DNA from: Toxorhynchites rutilus septentrionalis | Lineage: Eukaryota; Arthropoda; Insecta; Diptera; Culicidae | Assembly: GCF_029784135.1 (NCBI RefSeq) | Contig: NC_073746.1 | Coordinates: forward strand, 5,439,136-5,503,135 | Reading direction: 5' to 3' | Length of the DNA stretch: 64,000 nt | In this document: in pieces, positions 29,818-42,992 of the stretch | Layout: each line of letters opens with the position of its first letter | Numbering within the stretch: position 1 is the stretch's first letter | Notes under the pieces: model-generated | Databases searched by the model: none | Told to the model about the DNA's origin: nothing | The model's input: the letters and a program-made list of their open reading frames with translations, nothing else | Position numbers and translations under genes: made by a program

Positions 29818-30905
29818 TGACGTAGAACTATGCTGTAGTTTAATTCAAGTCGCTTGTTTATAACTGCGGATATTATTTTATAATACTACGAAAATTTTGG
29901 AATAACCATTCTACCAGTTTGGTCGCCCTGAAATGTTGTTTTTTTTTTATTGTAGAATCATTTGACGATAATTGTTTGATGATTCATTCTTGTGCTCGCA
30001 GAACAATACATGCTCGAGATAAGCGCAGCTGTCATCCTTAGTAGAGAAAGTATTGCTACTGGCAAGCGAAACCAAATTACTGACCAAATTCCAGAACATT
30101 TATTTTCTTGGTGAGCTGACGATAGCCTAGCTTGAAGATTCCCAACACAATTGTGTAACTCAGAACTTTTATGCAATGGCGCCAGTTTGATACAATAATT
30201 GCAATGCCAGAGACATCAGCGAGTGAGTAATTTGGTCGCGTCCAGAGCTTAATCCGAAACGAAGACATGTGATGACGCAAAACAAGAAAGAACAAGCGAT
30301 ATTCATTGCTTTGAATAGAGAACGATACTGGAAGTTTGCCTTCCTTCCTTGCTTGAGACTTTAAACCTCTTCAGTTCATTCGTCTCTAACCTTCAAAAGG
30401 GTCCTTGGAAAACTTTATTTTATCCATAATACTAATCCTCCATTAATCCTTTGAGGAAGGCATTCGATCCCTCGCCATCCAGCTTGCCCAGTAACGATGT
30501 TGTTCAGTCGATTTCCTCACGAAGAATGAATGTTTGCCTCAGCGAGATCCACTGTTTATACTCTAGGCAAATATTCCTCATCGTTCTTCTTCTTTTCTTT
30601 TGTTCACGGAGACTTTACATCTTACGACTTTTGCTTCGTTCTTCTTCTTCTTTTTCTTTGTTTACGGAGACTTTAAATCTAACTATTCATTCGTCTCCGT
30701 TTGCTTCGTTGCTCGTCGATAAGTTGCTCGTTATTGACAGCTCTGTTCGGGAAAGCACACAAATGGACAGAACAAATGTATGAAGAAATGGGAATGCTTC
30801 CAATTTTCATCAATTTAAACCATATACAGACTATGGAATTGTAATGTATACCATATCGAACAAATCTTAGGGAATCTCCGATTCGTTTGGTATGTAAATG
30901 TACAT
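29818..30905 (+). repeat. Palindrome-ended element, family B, copy 1 (right end lost)
   Basis: Aligns with 40140-40870. Shared landmarks include AATTCAAGTCGCTTG, the TGATAGCCTAG-like phrase, CACAATTGTGTA, GCCAGAGACATCAGCGAG and ACAAATGTATG. It carries extra sequence at about 30335-30530 that is absent from copy 2, and a tandem duplication of a phrase ending GGAGACTTTA (30600-30675). The right terminal palindrome is missing; the match stops near 30905. No ORF. Confidence 0.65.
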
Positions 30906-31892
30906 AGTAAAGCGACTATTTCAGGCGTGGCTTTGGCACTTCCTCTTGTCGCTGCTTTATTTGACGTTCGTAGCTCTCTGATCAGTCGTCCACTTCTGCT
31001 GACGGCGTCTCATGTGCCATCCATTTGACACATTTGTCCGTTATGTACCTCTTCGAACTACTACATGGGCTGGAAAGGCCCAGGATTGTTAATGAAAACA
31101 ATCGTTTTTTGGGCAAAGCTGTATTTATTCCTCAACATAGTTTCTTTCGAGGGCAATACACATCAAATGCAAATGCATCAAAAACCAATGTTTGATCAAA
31201 ATACGATATTCCTCTTTTTTCCATTTTTTATACGAATGCTCAGGTGGTGACACTTAGGCAACTGAAGTTTGTGAGCAAATAAACGAAATGTCATGAAACT
31301 TCACACATGAACTAGTGACAAATGAACATCTTGAAATGAATCTTGTTCATTTTTAGTGGCACCATCTGTTGAAAAATCCCGGAACTTTTCAGCCTATGTT
31401 GTATTTCGAAACGTGGAGATATACATATAATATGCTCTGGGGCTTGCACCGATATGTGTGCTTTCATCTGCCGTTTAGTGCCATATTCTACTTTTGTTGC
31501 CAAATGACCAACACACCTTCTTCACCTTCTTACGTATCCCTTGATATTAATCTATTCATAACATTCTACATTGAAACGTCACAACTATAGAACCACTAAA
31601 TTTTTCTGAGTTTTCAGTCGGTAAGAAGTACGAAGTCGGTTGAATTGAAGTATATAGTGTAGGATATAATAACTATCTTCATTTATAAGACTGGTCATTT
31701 GAATTTTATTGTTGTGTCCAGGCAAGAAACAATCAAAAAAATTAAATTCCAGTGTTTCATAACTATAGAACCAGATGGAAAACCTCTCACTTCTTTACAA
31801 AATGAACGTCAATTTCACATGAATTACAATAAGTTTCTAATTTCTAGGTTTTTATCATCTTTAGTTCTCAATTAGTTCAAATAACCCATTCG

Positions 31893-32125
31893 GGGTGGTT
31901 TCGACCATGCTGCGCCATGTTGTAGTGTGTATCTCGTTCTACGCAGAGGATACTGCTCGTTTAAGCTCTTCAAATCACTCATACTGCTTGTAAGCTGCAT
32001 CTACTATTCGTTCGATCACTCCTCATATGTTCTTGATAGGGTTTTGATCTAGTAAACAAGCCAACGAGTCCTTAATAGGAAGCCCCTTTCATTAAACCAT
32101 GCAATGACCTTCCGGATTTTATTAA
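31893..32125 (-). pseudogene. Tc1-like transposase C-terminal fragment
   Basis: Read on the minus strand, the frame gives WFNERGFPIKD, LLDQNPIKNI, GVIERIVDAAYKQY and FEELKRAVSSA, then an NEIHTTTW phrase. These match the end of Tc1 transposases, which read (S)PDLNPIENLWG, then a K/R linker, then EDLKEAI...AWN. Several stops interrupt it. The phrase CATAACTATAGAACCA recurs at 31580 and 31760 and may be TIR-derived. Confidence 0.6.
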
Positions 32126-32157
32126 TTGATGCCAAATTACTCAATTATCACAGTCCC

Positions 32158-32450
32158 AGAGTGTCGATTTTTGACCAAAAAAAATCGAGATAACACTAGA
32201 TCTCGAAGTTTCATGCAATTTTAAGACATTTGGCATCAACTTTTTTTCGAAAACCCCGATTTCCTTTACTCCCCCCTTGGGTGATTTTTCGATTTTCAAA
32301 AAACTCGAACTTTGACCGCTTTGCGCAACTCTCCATTAAGTTCGATTGAGCTGATATTTGGCGTAGGGTATTTTTCGAGGTAGTGAACATTTTTTATGGG
32401 GAAACTTCTTGAAATTAGAGATGACCATTTCCATTGGCATCCTGATATAC
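32158..32450 (+). repeat. Dispersed repeat shared with 4885-5183
   Basis: Same landmarks and orientation as the earlier copy (GTGTCGATTTTT, AAGACATTTGGCATCAA, CTCCCCCCTTGGG, TTTGACCGCTTTGCGC). Diverged at many single positions. Confidence 0.6.
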
Positions 32451-32550
32451 AGCTATTCCATGCCAAACCGAAATAGTGGTTCTCAGGTTTTCGTTACAAT
32501 TGGAGGTTTTGTTCCTTATCGCAAAATATTAGACACGTTTTTTTTATTTA

Positions 32551-33610
<1,060 letters not shown>

Positions 33611-34148
33611 TATACCCACGTGGATCAGATTATGATAGCTTGAGTAGTCGCGATCTTACAGGGCTATAAAGTTATTACAAACAATGTTCCGAACAACGTG
33701 GTAACGAAGGAGATAATGCTATTTCTATCTATAAGATATGTTTGTAGTCATAAGTTTATATTGAAATCGAAGGGAGGTTTTAATAAGCGGACGTCATACG
33801 AAGTGTTTTGAGAATAAAAAACATTTTTTATGTAAATATGTGTTAATGCATGTAAAGAAGTCATTATATTGGACTTTTTTGCAAAAAAATATACGAAAAC
33901 CAAACTTCGTTGTGTAATTCCGTAATAGTAGGTCAGACGGTTGGTCAGTACAAGCGGAGTCATAATAAACGGATTCTACTGTAAAAGGATATGACCGAAA
34001 ACGAGGAAATTCGACTCAACTCTATATACGCACGTGGTGAAGTCCATGGAAAGCTTAACTTGAAAACTGTGGGCACTTCTGCAGAATAATTTATCAAGTA
34101 AATGTTGCCACAACCCATCTACCACTGACTGTTCTGCTTCCTTTCCAG

Positions 34149-34223
34149 CTCAAGGCACGATCGGTGACAACCTGGAGGCACAGTAACGAACACTCCGGCG
34201 AACTCTCCGTGTTTTGCTGGTGA
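34149..34223 (+). CDS. Last coding exon of the unknown gene
   Basis: Preceded by an excellent pyrimidine tract and CAG. In phase 0 with the donor at 29242, it encodes 24 residues starting LKARSVTTWRHSNE and ending ELSVFCW, then TGA. The composition (Trp, Cys, charged residues) and clean phase argue for a real conserved tail. Without this exon the protein would end 20 residues after the unused donor. Confidence 0.6.
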   Translation, partial: LKARSVTTWRHSNEHSGELSVFCW

Positions 34224-37200
34224 TGATGAGCGACTTGCGCCGTCCGGTCGCACAGCAGCAACAGCAGCAGAAGCAGAATTATCAACAGCACTTGTCTGAG
34301 ATAGTCGATGTTCCAGTTTCAGTTGTGCGGTGACGATGATGACCATTATCACGATTATTATTATGATTACAATTATTACTATCATCAACATTTGTACTCT
34401 CCGATATTTTCCATATGTACCGCTAGTTTGTTGCAGAAGTAATATCTTCAGTTTGTTTTATGATTATTATTTTTTGTACTTTTAACATATATATTCCAGT
34501 TTATGTTTGGTCCCAGAATTAATCTTCCATTTCCGAGATGTATAAGGAACAGAACAGCAGGAAAGTTCGAATGAAAGGAACTATATTGTCCGGACGTAGA
34601 AATAGGCGATTGTGGATGACTGTAGAATGATAGAGCACAGCTTCAATATTGTTGTGGATGACACATGCTAAGGTTAGCTATCCTCAGTACTGAATGAGAT
34701 CTACTACATCTTGTACTTGTTTATGTCGATATTGTGGACTGATATCAAGAAAATCTCACTGAACAGAGTTGATTGGGAATTACTTCCGAAGTGGAAGAGC
34801 TCGGTTGATGAAGAAGCTGGCTGTAATTTTGTGAAAGCAGACGAACTTTGTTATTAATGTGTAAGAATTTACAAATGTTTTATTGATTACTTTAATACCT
34901 ATTACCTTTCAAAGCGATTTTGTGATTTTAATATTTAGTAGTGTATTTAAGTTTAATCTTTATCTCTCACTAGCATACAATACAGCATTAACAAGAGGGA
35001 TCTTATGGCTTGCACAACAGAGCAGAGGTTAAAAAAAATCGTACAATTTGTTTGCAATCGTGTTGTGGATGTTAGCAGAGGAGCATTCTATTCGAACGGC
35101 GTGTTTGTACGTGTTTTGCAAAGTACAAAATCGTGGAACGGAACGAGGACTATTGGCATTTCTGAAGGCACAAAGTGGCCGAACCACGATAAAGGCGTTT
35201 GAGCTCGATAGCTTAATGCTCTTGAACCTGCCTATTACTTACGATCGTTTTAGGATAGGTGTCGCTCTTTCTCAGGGATCTAGGGCGTGCAATTTAATAT
35301 TACTCGGCTTGGTATGAATCAAAGTACAACCAGAGTTTGTTTTTCCGGTTCGGATTTGTCCGAAATAAACTTCATGAGAGTGTTTTGGCGGATCATTGTA
35401 ACACAACCCAGTAATTGGAACTTTCAAATATTTCCATTGACCCGTTTTGCAGAATCATTCGAAAAATTATGATCCATATGGCCGTTGAATGCGAGGATTT
35501 TTCAGTTGTCTTTCTATGATCCAGCCAAACACGCCACGGTTATCGTTGATATAGATCATTTTGAAAAGTTCAAAAACAGCGCAATTAACACGAGAAGGCA
35601 ACCTAAAACTTATAACAGCCGAATTCTGCCACTAATATACAAGCACACGTTTAAGAACAATACATACTGCCGCCAAATCCATTCTGTCGTTAATTAATAT
35701 GATGAAATGCGTGAGACAGCCATTGGCCGACGAAAACAATTTCTCTCTAATCGCATCCAAATTTGGCCAATTAGTTAATGACAGATGCAGTTCAACTCAA
35801 CAACATCTATATAGAACAACTTAGAACACGAAACCAAGCGAAAATATTAACGTAAATACATGCAACAAAAGTATCCACTCGATTGAAATCCGTGAAATTT
35901 AAAAGTTTCTAAATATTTGAAAACAGCAAACAAAAAACGACAAACAATACAATATTATAAATTCCAATATATTTTACCGAACCAGAAGAACGTAAAAATA
36001 AAAAAAACACGCAAATCATAGGAAATAATAGCCATTAAAAAAAACAAAACAATTAATCGTAAGTCATTGAACGAGAACAATGAAAGTCAAATAAACCGTA
36101 ACGTGTCCATCTTTGATTACTAGCACGTGAAATGCAAATCTTACTAGGTGTGATTTACAACTCATAAACAATACATACGAGAGAATTTGTGTAGCTACAT
36201 CACCAGCGAAAGAAAGGGAAGTTATTTTGTATCTCATTTGCGTACCGCTCCAAATTGTTTTACTGTTTTGTTGTATTGTTTCATTCGAGAATTGTGAAAT
36301 GTCATGTCCTGTTGGCATTTTTAGTCAGGAACGTGCGTTTCGAAACTGTTACCCCTGAATCCGTTTGTTCAAAGGGCGTAGGCTGGAGCCGGACCGTGGT
36401 GGTGGGAAAATGTCCGCCCTCCCACACAAAATTTTGAGGGGCTGTGATATTTGAGAACGGATTGAGGGCTATCTGTGATTAGTTGAAGCGTTGGACCCCC
36501 TCTCCATCCCCCTTCTATTTATTCTGCTTCCATGGGTTGAGAAGTCGACGGAACTGGTTGTAAATCGGAAGCAGAAAGAAACAAACCAGAGCATGGAACA
36601 ATGAGCCGAAAGATGACACTTTGGGAATAAGAAAGAAAATAAAAAACTAAGCGGTTTTGCAACTCTTGAAAAAAAAAACCGAAGAATCGATTGTAAGGCC
36701 CCGAAGAGAGTACATTTTCCATCTGATCATGATTTTAATGCGACAACAGATTACAAATTTTGATAGTCATTGAATGAGTCACCATTATAAGGCTTTAACT
36801 TGGCGGAAGAAAAAAGCAGGGAAAAGGCATCCACGGTGAGCAGAGCAAACATCATTGCTTTTAGTATTGAAAATTATGATAAACAAGAAAACAAAAACAA
36901 ACGAATTATAAATATTGTATCAGTAGAGAACCCGATTCAACACTTAATAATAAAACACAAACAAGTAAAATAAATTTTCAATGAAACAAATCAAATGATG
37001 ATTAGTAGAACGGGCCGTATCGAACCGGCTTTGACTCAAGCAAGCATACAAAACTTAATTGTCGTCTCAGTCAAAATTGGATTAATCATAACAAATGAGA
37101 TAATTTGTACGAAGCAGCATCAAGCTATACAAGAAATTGATTGCAAGTCAAAAGGATTGTGAATGAATTGACGGATAATGCTGTAGCAGAGCGAGAAGCG

Positions 37201-37433
37201 TAGCAGCCACGAAACGTATGAGAAGTAGAATCATATAATGAGAAAAAATTGAAATGAAACAAAAACATAGCGAACATAACGACGAAATAACTTTTTACGT
37301 TTACTTATGTTTTTATTATTAGACACAAAAACAAAAAATGAATTATAATTGATTGAACCAATTGAGAATAAAAAAAACAATATCAGAACCTTGTTTTGGG
37401 TTTAAATGTTCCGAAGTGCCTTCATATGTATTA
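34224..37433 (+). other. Probable long 3' UTR and downstream flank
   Basis: No supported ORF. The stretch begins with CAG/CAA-rich and ATTATT-rich sequence right after the stop codon. It becomes A-rich, with AATAAA-like hexamers near 35996, 36946, 36966 and 37364, any of which could be the poly(A) signal. No repeat copies from elsewhere in the window were recognised, which fits UTR more than transposon sequence. Confidence 0.35.
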
Positions 37434-38722
37434 AAGGGTGTGTCACATCAAATTGCATCACGGAAAAAACGCTGTAGAAATTTAATTTTTAGGAATTATA
37501 TCTTCAGCGTTCGCTTATAATCCAATAAGAATGTATAGATCACGTTGGCCATGCTTCACTGTCAATTTTTCGTAAATTTGGGAAAATGTCGTCGAACGAA
37601 AAAGAGCGTCGTGAATTAATCCTGTGCACTCATTTCGAGAATCCGGAGTTGTCACATCGGGACATCGGTAAGATGCTGGGAATCGTCCAATCCACGGTCA
37701 GCAGAGTACTAAAACGATACTTCGAGAACCTAACCAAGGTGAAGAACGGCAAAAATGGATGCTCCGTCAGTGAAAAAGATCACAAGCGCGTAGTTAAGCA
37801 GTTTAGACGTGATCCGAGAAGTTCGGTCCGGGATATCGCCAATAAGCTGAATTTGTCAAGTTCATTCATCCAGCGGACCAAGCAGCGGGAGGGCCTGCGT
37901 ACATACAAGGTTCAGAAGGCTCCTAACCGCGACGAAAGGCAAAACATGGTGGGGAAGACGCGAGCCCGGAAGCTGTACACCGAAATGCTGACGAAGCCTC
38001 ATTGCCTGGTAATGGACGACGAAACCTACGTCAAAGCGGACTTTCGTCAGCTGCCGGGCCTGTTGTTTTTCTCCGCAGAGGACAAATTCAGCGTTCCGGA
38101 GGAGATTCGCAAGCAGAAACTATCCAAGTTTGCCAAAAAGTACATGGTGTGGCAAGCGATCTGCTCTTGCGGAAAGCGGAGCGCCCCCTTCGTGATGACC
38201 GGCACGGTAAACGGGCAGGTTTCCTTAAGGAGTGCCTACAGAAGCGATTACTACCACTATTGAAGCAGCACGAGGGCCCGACCTTCTTCTGGCCGGATCT
38301 CGCTTCGTGCCACTATTCAAAGGACGTGTTGGAGTGGTACGAAGCCAACGGGGTCACCTTCGTGCCAAAGGAAATGAACCCGCCCAACGCGCCGGAGCTT
38401 CGCCCAATAGAGAAATATTGGGCGATTATGAAGCAGGCCCTCCGGAAGAACCCAAAAGTTGTCAAATCGGAGGCGGACTTCAAGAGAAAATGGATTTCTG
38501 TTCGAATAAAACTACAACCTGACGTTGTACAGAACCTTATGGACGGGTTAAAGAGGAAGGTGCGAGCATACGTGCTTGGGCTCGAAGTATGAATAAAAAG
38601 AAAATGCCAAAAGTTGTGTAATTAGTTTTTATTTTACTGTCTAAAATTTTCAAAAAGATCGGTCTACTGGGCGAATTTCTCCAGCGTTTTCTCCGTGATG
38701 CAATTTGATGTGACACACCCTT
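37434..38722 (+). mobile_element. ITmD37E element (Tc1/mariner superfamily)
   Basis: Both TIRs are present and look perfect over 30+ bases: the left starts AAGGGTGTGTCACATCAAAT and the right is its reverse complement, ending at 38722. They are flanked by TA at 37432-37433 and 38723-38724. Length is 1289 bp. It encodes a DD37E transposase interrupted by one frameshift. ITmD37E is a family known from mosquitoes. The good TIRs suggest a fairly young copy. Confidence 0.9.
37586..38592 (+). pseudogene. DD37E transposase with single frameshift
   Basis: The N-terminal part (37586 to about 38220) begins MSSNEKERRELI and holds two HTH regions (HRDIGKMLGIVQSTVSRVLKR and VRDIANKLNLSSSFIQRT). The first catalytic Asp is in CLVMDDETYVKADF. 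The second Asp (FFWPDLASCHYS) and the Glu (RPIEKYW) lie in a different frame that ends at 38592, with exactly 37 residues between them. The break is near 38215-38225, around NGQ/FLKECLQ. All three catalytic residues survive, but no single frame makes the full protein of about 335 residues. Confidence 0.88.
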
Positions 38723-38724
38723 TA

Positions 38725-39491
38725 TAATGCCTATTTTGACCTTAGGATTGATAATCCGTCCTCAAATGGCATTTTACTCTCTAAAAATCTAAAACAAAAT
38801 CCCGAAGTTACTAGAAATAATTAATATATGAATTCACATCAGATGCCTATCCTTCTGCCTATCCTTGCCGTACCAGAATTAAAATGATATTGATAACTTC
38901 ATTCAGTCTTGTTCAGTCTTGTGAAGCTATTTTTGATAAGATTTTGTATGGGCCGCCTTCGAAAACTTGCCACCATGAGTATCAAAACAATGAAAAGCTC
39001 CGAGAGTCATGCGTTATTTCCTGCTCATATTTTATCAATAAGCATTGTTTTCTCCATTAATAAATTACGGTAAGTTGATGAACATATCAAAATACTTTTC
39101 GTTCAACATATTTCAGCAGTTGATCTCACGTTGAAATCATTTTCATTGTTAATAAAGATCAATAACTGTCAGCCGTATTGCAAGGTTATGTTTGTTATTT
39201 TTTTTCCTGTATTTTAGTGTGAATTTCAACACATTTGAGTGGTTCGTCACTTGTTACTTCCATTTTTGGAAGGATGTCGGAAGTGAGAATTGAACTCGTA
39301 ACCATTAACGTTGTTTAATATACATAGGTGCAAAATGAAGCAAATATTGGTATGCCAAATTAATTATCAAAGCGCCTCTAATCGAGGATTGCCTCGAAAA
39401 GGCTAACATCGCGGATTTCCCTCACAGAAGGGCCCGGCATAGTCAAAGTCAACTGAGGTCAGCTGACTATCTGGCTGACTATGTCCGTATT

Positions 39492-39537
<46 letters not shown>

Positions 39538-40139
39538 ATCTCTCTCTCTCTCTATCTTTCTCTCTCCTTCTGTTTCTCTCCGAGTACCGGGTAGTACCGG
39601 TAAATTTCTTCATTTTTACAAAAAAAATATGCTTTATTCCGCGAAAATGGTTACAAATTGATAATTCAAAGTATTACCCATCGCTTGTCTTTTTCCCATA
39701 TTTCACGCATTTCACGGATCCCTTTGCGGAAATAATCGGTCGGTTTGTCGGCTAAAAAGTATGAAAAACCTGTAGAAAGCCATTGGCCTTTGCATGCAAT
39801 TGGAACTTCCAGGAGTTTGTCTGTCAACATAAATCAAAAGTCATTCGTGTGCTTTCGTTGCTTCTGCTCTACGATGGGCCGTGTTTATTATATTTTTCAT
39901 CATCAAACGAACTTCATGGCATATTGAAATGACACACCCCCAGATTGAATTCGTTTTTCTCTCTCTCATTTGCAAATTGTGGATGATTTCATGGTGGGTT
40001 AACAATGGACACATCCTTTAGTGGTGTAACTACTTTTTTGTGAAGAATATGAGCGGCGAGTAAAATCGGAAGACCGCTACCGCTCTAATAACGAATAAAA
40101 AATTACACAAGGTTGTGTCCAAGACACGACCACTTTGTT
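38725..40139. other. Intergenic; microsatellite and SINE-like box B
   Basis: No gene seen. A box B-like GAGTTCAATTCTC (minus strand, about 39276-39290) suggests a decayed tRNA-derived SINE, but no box A is visible. A (CT)n tract is listed separately. Confidence 0.35.
39493..39559. repeat. (CT)n microsatellite, interrupted
   Basis: A long run of CT dinucleotides, broken near 39534 by TTTAT and by short variants after it. Confidence 0.95.
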
Positions 40140-40995
40140 GACGTAGAACTACGCTGTTCTTTTGTTCAAGTCACTTGTTAATAGCTTCGGATATTATTTT
40201 ACATACACACACTTATCTCCGCTTTGCGCTCTCCTCAACAGAGCCCTGGTCAATTATTATTTCCGATCTCGATTAGCTTAGCTGTCATACTTGGTGGAGA
40301 TAGTTTTGCTACTGTCATGCGAAATCAAATCTCAAACAAAATTCCTGAACAATAATTTTCTTGATGAGTCGATGATAGCCTAGTTTGATGATTCCTCACA
40401 CAATTGTGTAGTTTAGAACCTTAATGTAATGGCGTCAGATTGATTTCATGATTGCAATGCCAGAGACATCAGCGAGTAGGTAATTTGGTTGCGTCCACAG
40501 CTCAAACCGAAACGAATACGAATGATGACGCAAAGCAAGGAATAACAAGCGATGCTCATTGCTTCGTATCTAGAACGATACTGAAAGTTTGCCTCAGCGA
40601 GATCCAAAATTTATGCTCCACGCAAATATTCCCCTTCGTTCTTCTTCTTCTTCTTCTTCTTCACTTTGTTCAGGGTGGCTTCAAATCATTACCCTTTGTT
40701 GATCGCCGATAAGTTGATCATTATTGACGGCATGGGTAGGGAAGCTCACAAATGAGCAGAACAAATGTATGGGAAAATGGAAATGCTTCTAGTTTTCATC
40801 AATCTGAACCGTTTACACATTAGGGGGATTGTAATATATGGCATAAAAAACAAATCCTAGGGAATTTCCGATTCGTTATAAATATTGTCTAAATCCGTTC
40901 GTGGCAAAAATAGTTATTAACTTTAACTTTATTTCATAAAAAACGTGATCTGTTTTCTAATTTGGCACCCTTAATGAAAGACGTAGCTCTACGTC
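40140..40995 (+). repeat. Palindrome-ended element, family B, copy 2
   Basis: Left end GACGTAGAACTACGC at 40140-40154; right end GACGTAGCTCTACGTC at 40980-40995. The most complete family B copy in the window. No coding capacity. Its right 250 bases recur inverted at 3656-3915 and its left part recurs at 29818-30905. Confidence 0.7.
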
Positions 40996-41062
40996 AAAAC
41001 GGCAGCGGTCTTACTCGTTTACTCGTTTTACAATTTTTGCTATATATGTCTCGAACAAAAAA

Positions 41063-41865
41063 AAGTTAATGGGTCTAGGGGCACGGACGGGATCTTGTCA
41101 TAGGACTGTGATTGTGTGTAGTAATTGCATTTGAATCGAGTTTTTCATTGTTCATTTTTTTCTCTTATGATACATTGAATGGAGCCCCTGAAAAATATAC
41201 GTGAGTATACCCTCCTGAACTTCAAAATCAGCAGCCAGTTAAATTCATTAATTGCATTGCATTTTACATTAGCAAATAACATGATCGATATAATGACATG
41301 CTGGACCACAATTACATAAATTGTTAGTAGCAAGATCTACACGATAAAACGTGAATTGATTGGACAACAACTTGTACTTCAATGTAATAAAATCTCTATC
41401 AACGTTCAACCAATTGGGCCAAGCTTTCTTCAAATCTTTGGGGAGAAAACAAAGTGAAACTATCCAATATCATCTTCAAGATTATTCCTAGATCATCCCT
41501 CCATTGATTCTGCCAACTGATAAATTTCTATTATCGGTAAATCGAGAGTAGTTCATAATACGAATATAATCACATTGTGAGTTAAGGCCGAATTGTAGGC
41601 AAAAAGATTGCTCGTTGCATTGTGGGGAAAACGTGTGGCTAGTAAAATCGGAAAAAAACATGCCCATTTTAATTGTCAAATTGTTAACTTTTCCCTCTAT
41701 ATTCACTGTTCACGTCTTAAGCAAAAAAAGTGCTGGATAAATTTCCTGTCTAATGGTATACAACACAACATATGTCGCAATAACGATTTTGAGTAATATG
41801 CGTTTGAAAACTCTCAATGAATCGTTACATTTTTCGTAGAGTTATCAAAGACATAGTCGTATGTC
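41063..41865 (-). repeat. Palindrome-ended element, family C, copy 2
   Basis: Minus-orientation partner of 61927-62726. Its start is GACATACGACTATGTC (the complement of 41850-41865). The other end has TCCTATGACA plus about 35 further conserved bases to GTTAACTTT. It carries the same non-LTR ORF2-like segment as copy 1 (readable pieces RVDLATNNLCNCGP and HYIDHVI), already degraded. Confidence 0.65.
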
Positions 41866-42349
41866 AAAATGGCTGTAGATATTTACTATTAATTAGCGTG
41901 TTTGGAATCAAAATTCATCCATTAATTGAAGAGATATTATCGTTCCACCCCAAACATTGAAATGGGCCCAATATAGGTTAGGCGTTGTCCTACGTCAAAT
42001 AGAGTCAAAATCAAATTAAATCTCGGTTCAATCTGTGCACTGTGACTCAATGGTTCGCTCACTAAGCAGATTATAATGACAATGAAACGATCTAATTGTT
42101 CAAAGCACAAATTCTGATAAAATTCAAAAAATAAATTCAATGATGTGTAAACGTTACTCGGATGTAAGTCTTTCCATGGTGAACTAGTAATACAAACTGA
42201 GCATTTTTACTGTAACAAATGTCACGAATCGCGCCCCTTCAAATCATTCTGCATAACGCAAGAAATCCCTTCATAAAAAGAGAAGAAGCTTCTCCTTCGG
42301 ACGAATTCACATCCATAAAACAAAAATAACTACAGAGCTGTTAGAGGGC
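41866..42349. other. Intergenic with a lone half-palindrome
   Basis: GTTGTCCTACGTC (41984-41996) resembles an end of the palindrome-ended families, but no element can be delimited. No gene. Confidence 0.35.
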
Positions 42350-42452
42350 GATTTGGCGTAGTGGTTATCATTCGTTCGTACCTATTACGCTAAAAGTCAC
42401 GAGTTCAATTCTCCGTCGTAAAGGAGTTAATCACTATAATACAGAAAAAAAA
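42350..42452 (+). mobile_element. Short tRNA-derived SINE or tRNA pseudogene
   Basis: A box A-like TTGGCGTAGTGGTT near 42355 and a box B-like GAGTTCAATTCTC near 42403 lie about 45 bases apart, followed by a short tail ending in nine As at 42444-42452. The cloverleaf is not convincing, so it is not called a functional tRNA gene. Confidence 0.5.
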
Positions 42453-42992
42453 ACTAGAAAGCTATCAAGTGAATAATTCAAGGAATGCATGACAGCTGTG
42501 AGAGTAATACGGGTAGAGAATGTGGTAGACTGTGTAAGAGATTGTTGCACTTTTACAACCTTTTGAAAGGTCTTTTTGACCGTCTGAGTAGTGAAAATCA
42601 GATGGAAATGTGTTGTGGCTGATTTTTCATCCACTGAAAATAAAAATTTTCGAACGGTTGTTAGATTTTATGTGTATTTTGACTTGAAACAGCATGAAAA
42701 GCATTCGACCTTATTTTTGTTTACAATCCAAATTACTTCGCACACTACATCACCCGTATATGTGGTACACTGGCATAGGACAAATTATTCATAACTAGTC
42801 GAGACACACTACCTTTCGTATATGTACAGCGCACTCTACATTTCATATGACGTAGCGTCAATTCAACCTGGCGGAAATCTGAATAAAGTCGGATGAACAC
42901 ACGTTGTTGAACAGATGTCGCTAGTTTGAACGTAATAACTGGAACAAAAATTGTTCACTTATGAATTTGATACATCTCATATGAATCTATAT
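42453..42992. other. Intergenic, no gene
   Basis: Nothing supportable between the SINE and the family A element. Confidence 0.35.

Noticed and set aside
42350..42452. Functional tRNA gene
   Set aside because: Box A and box B are present, but stems do not pair convincingly and an A-tail follows, favouring a SINE or pseudogene.
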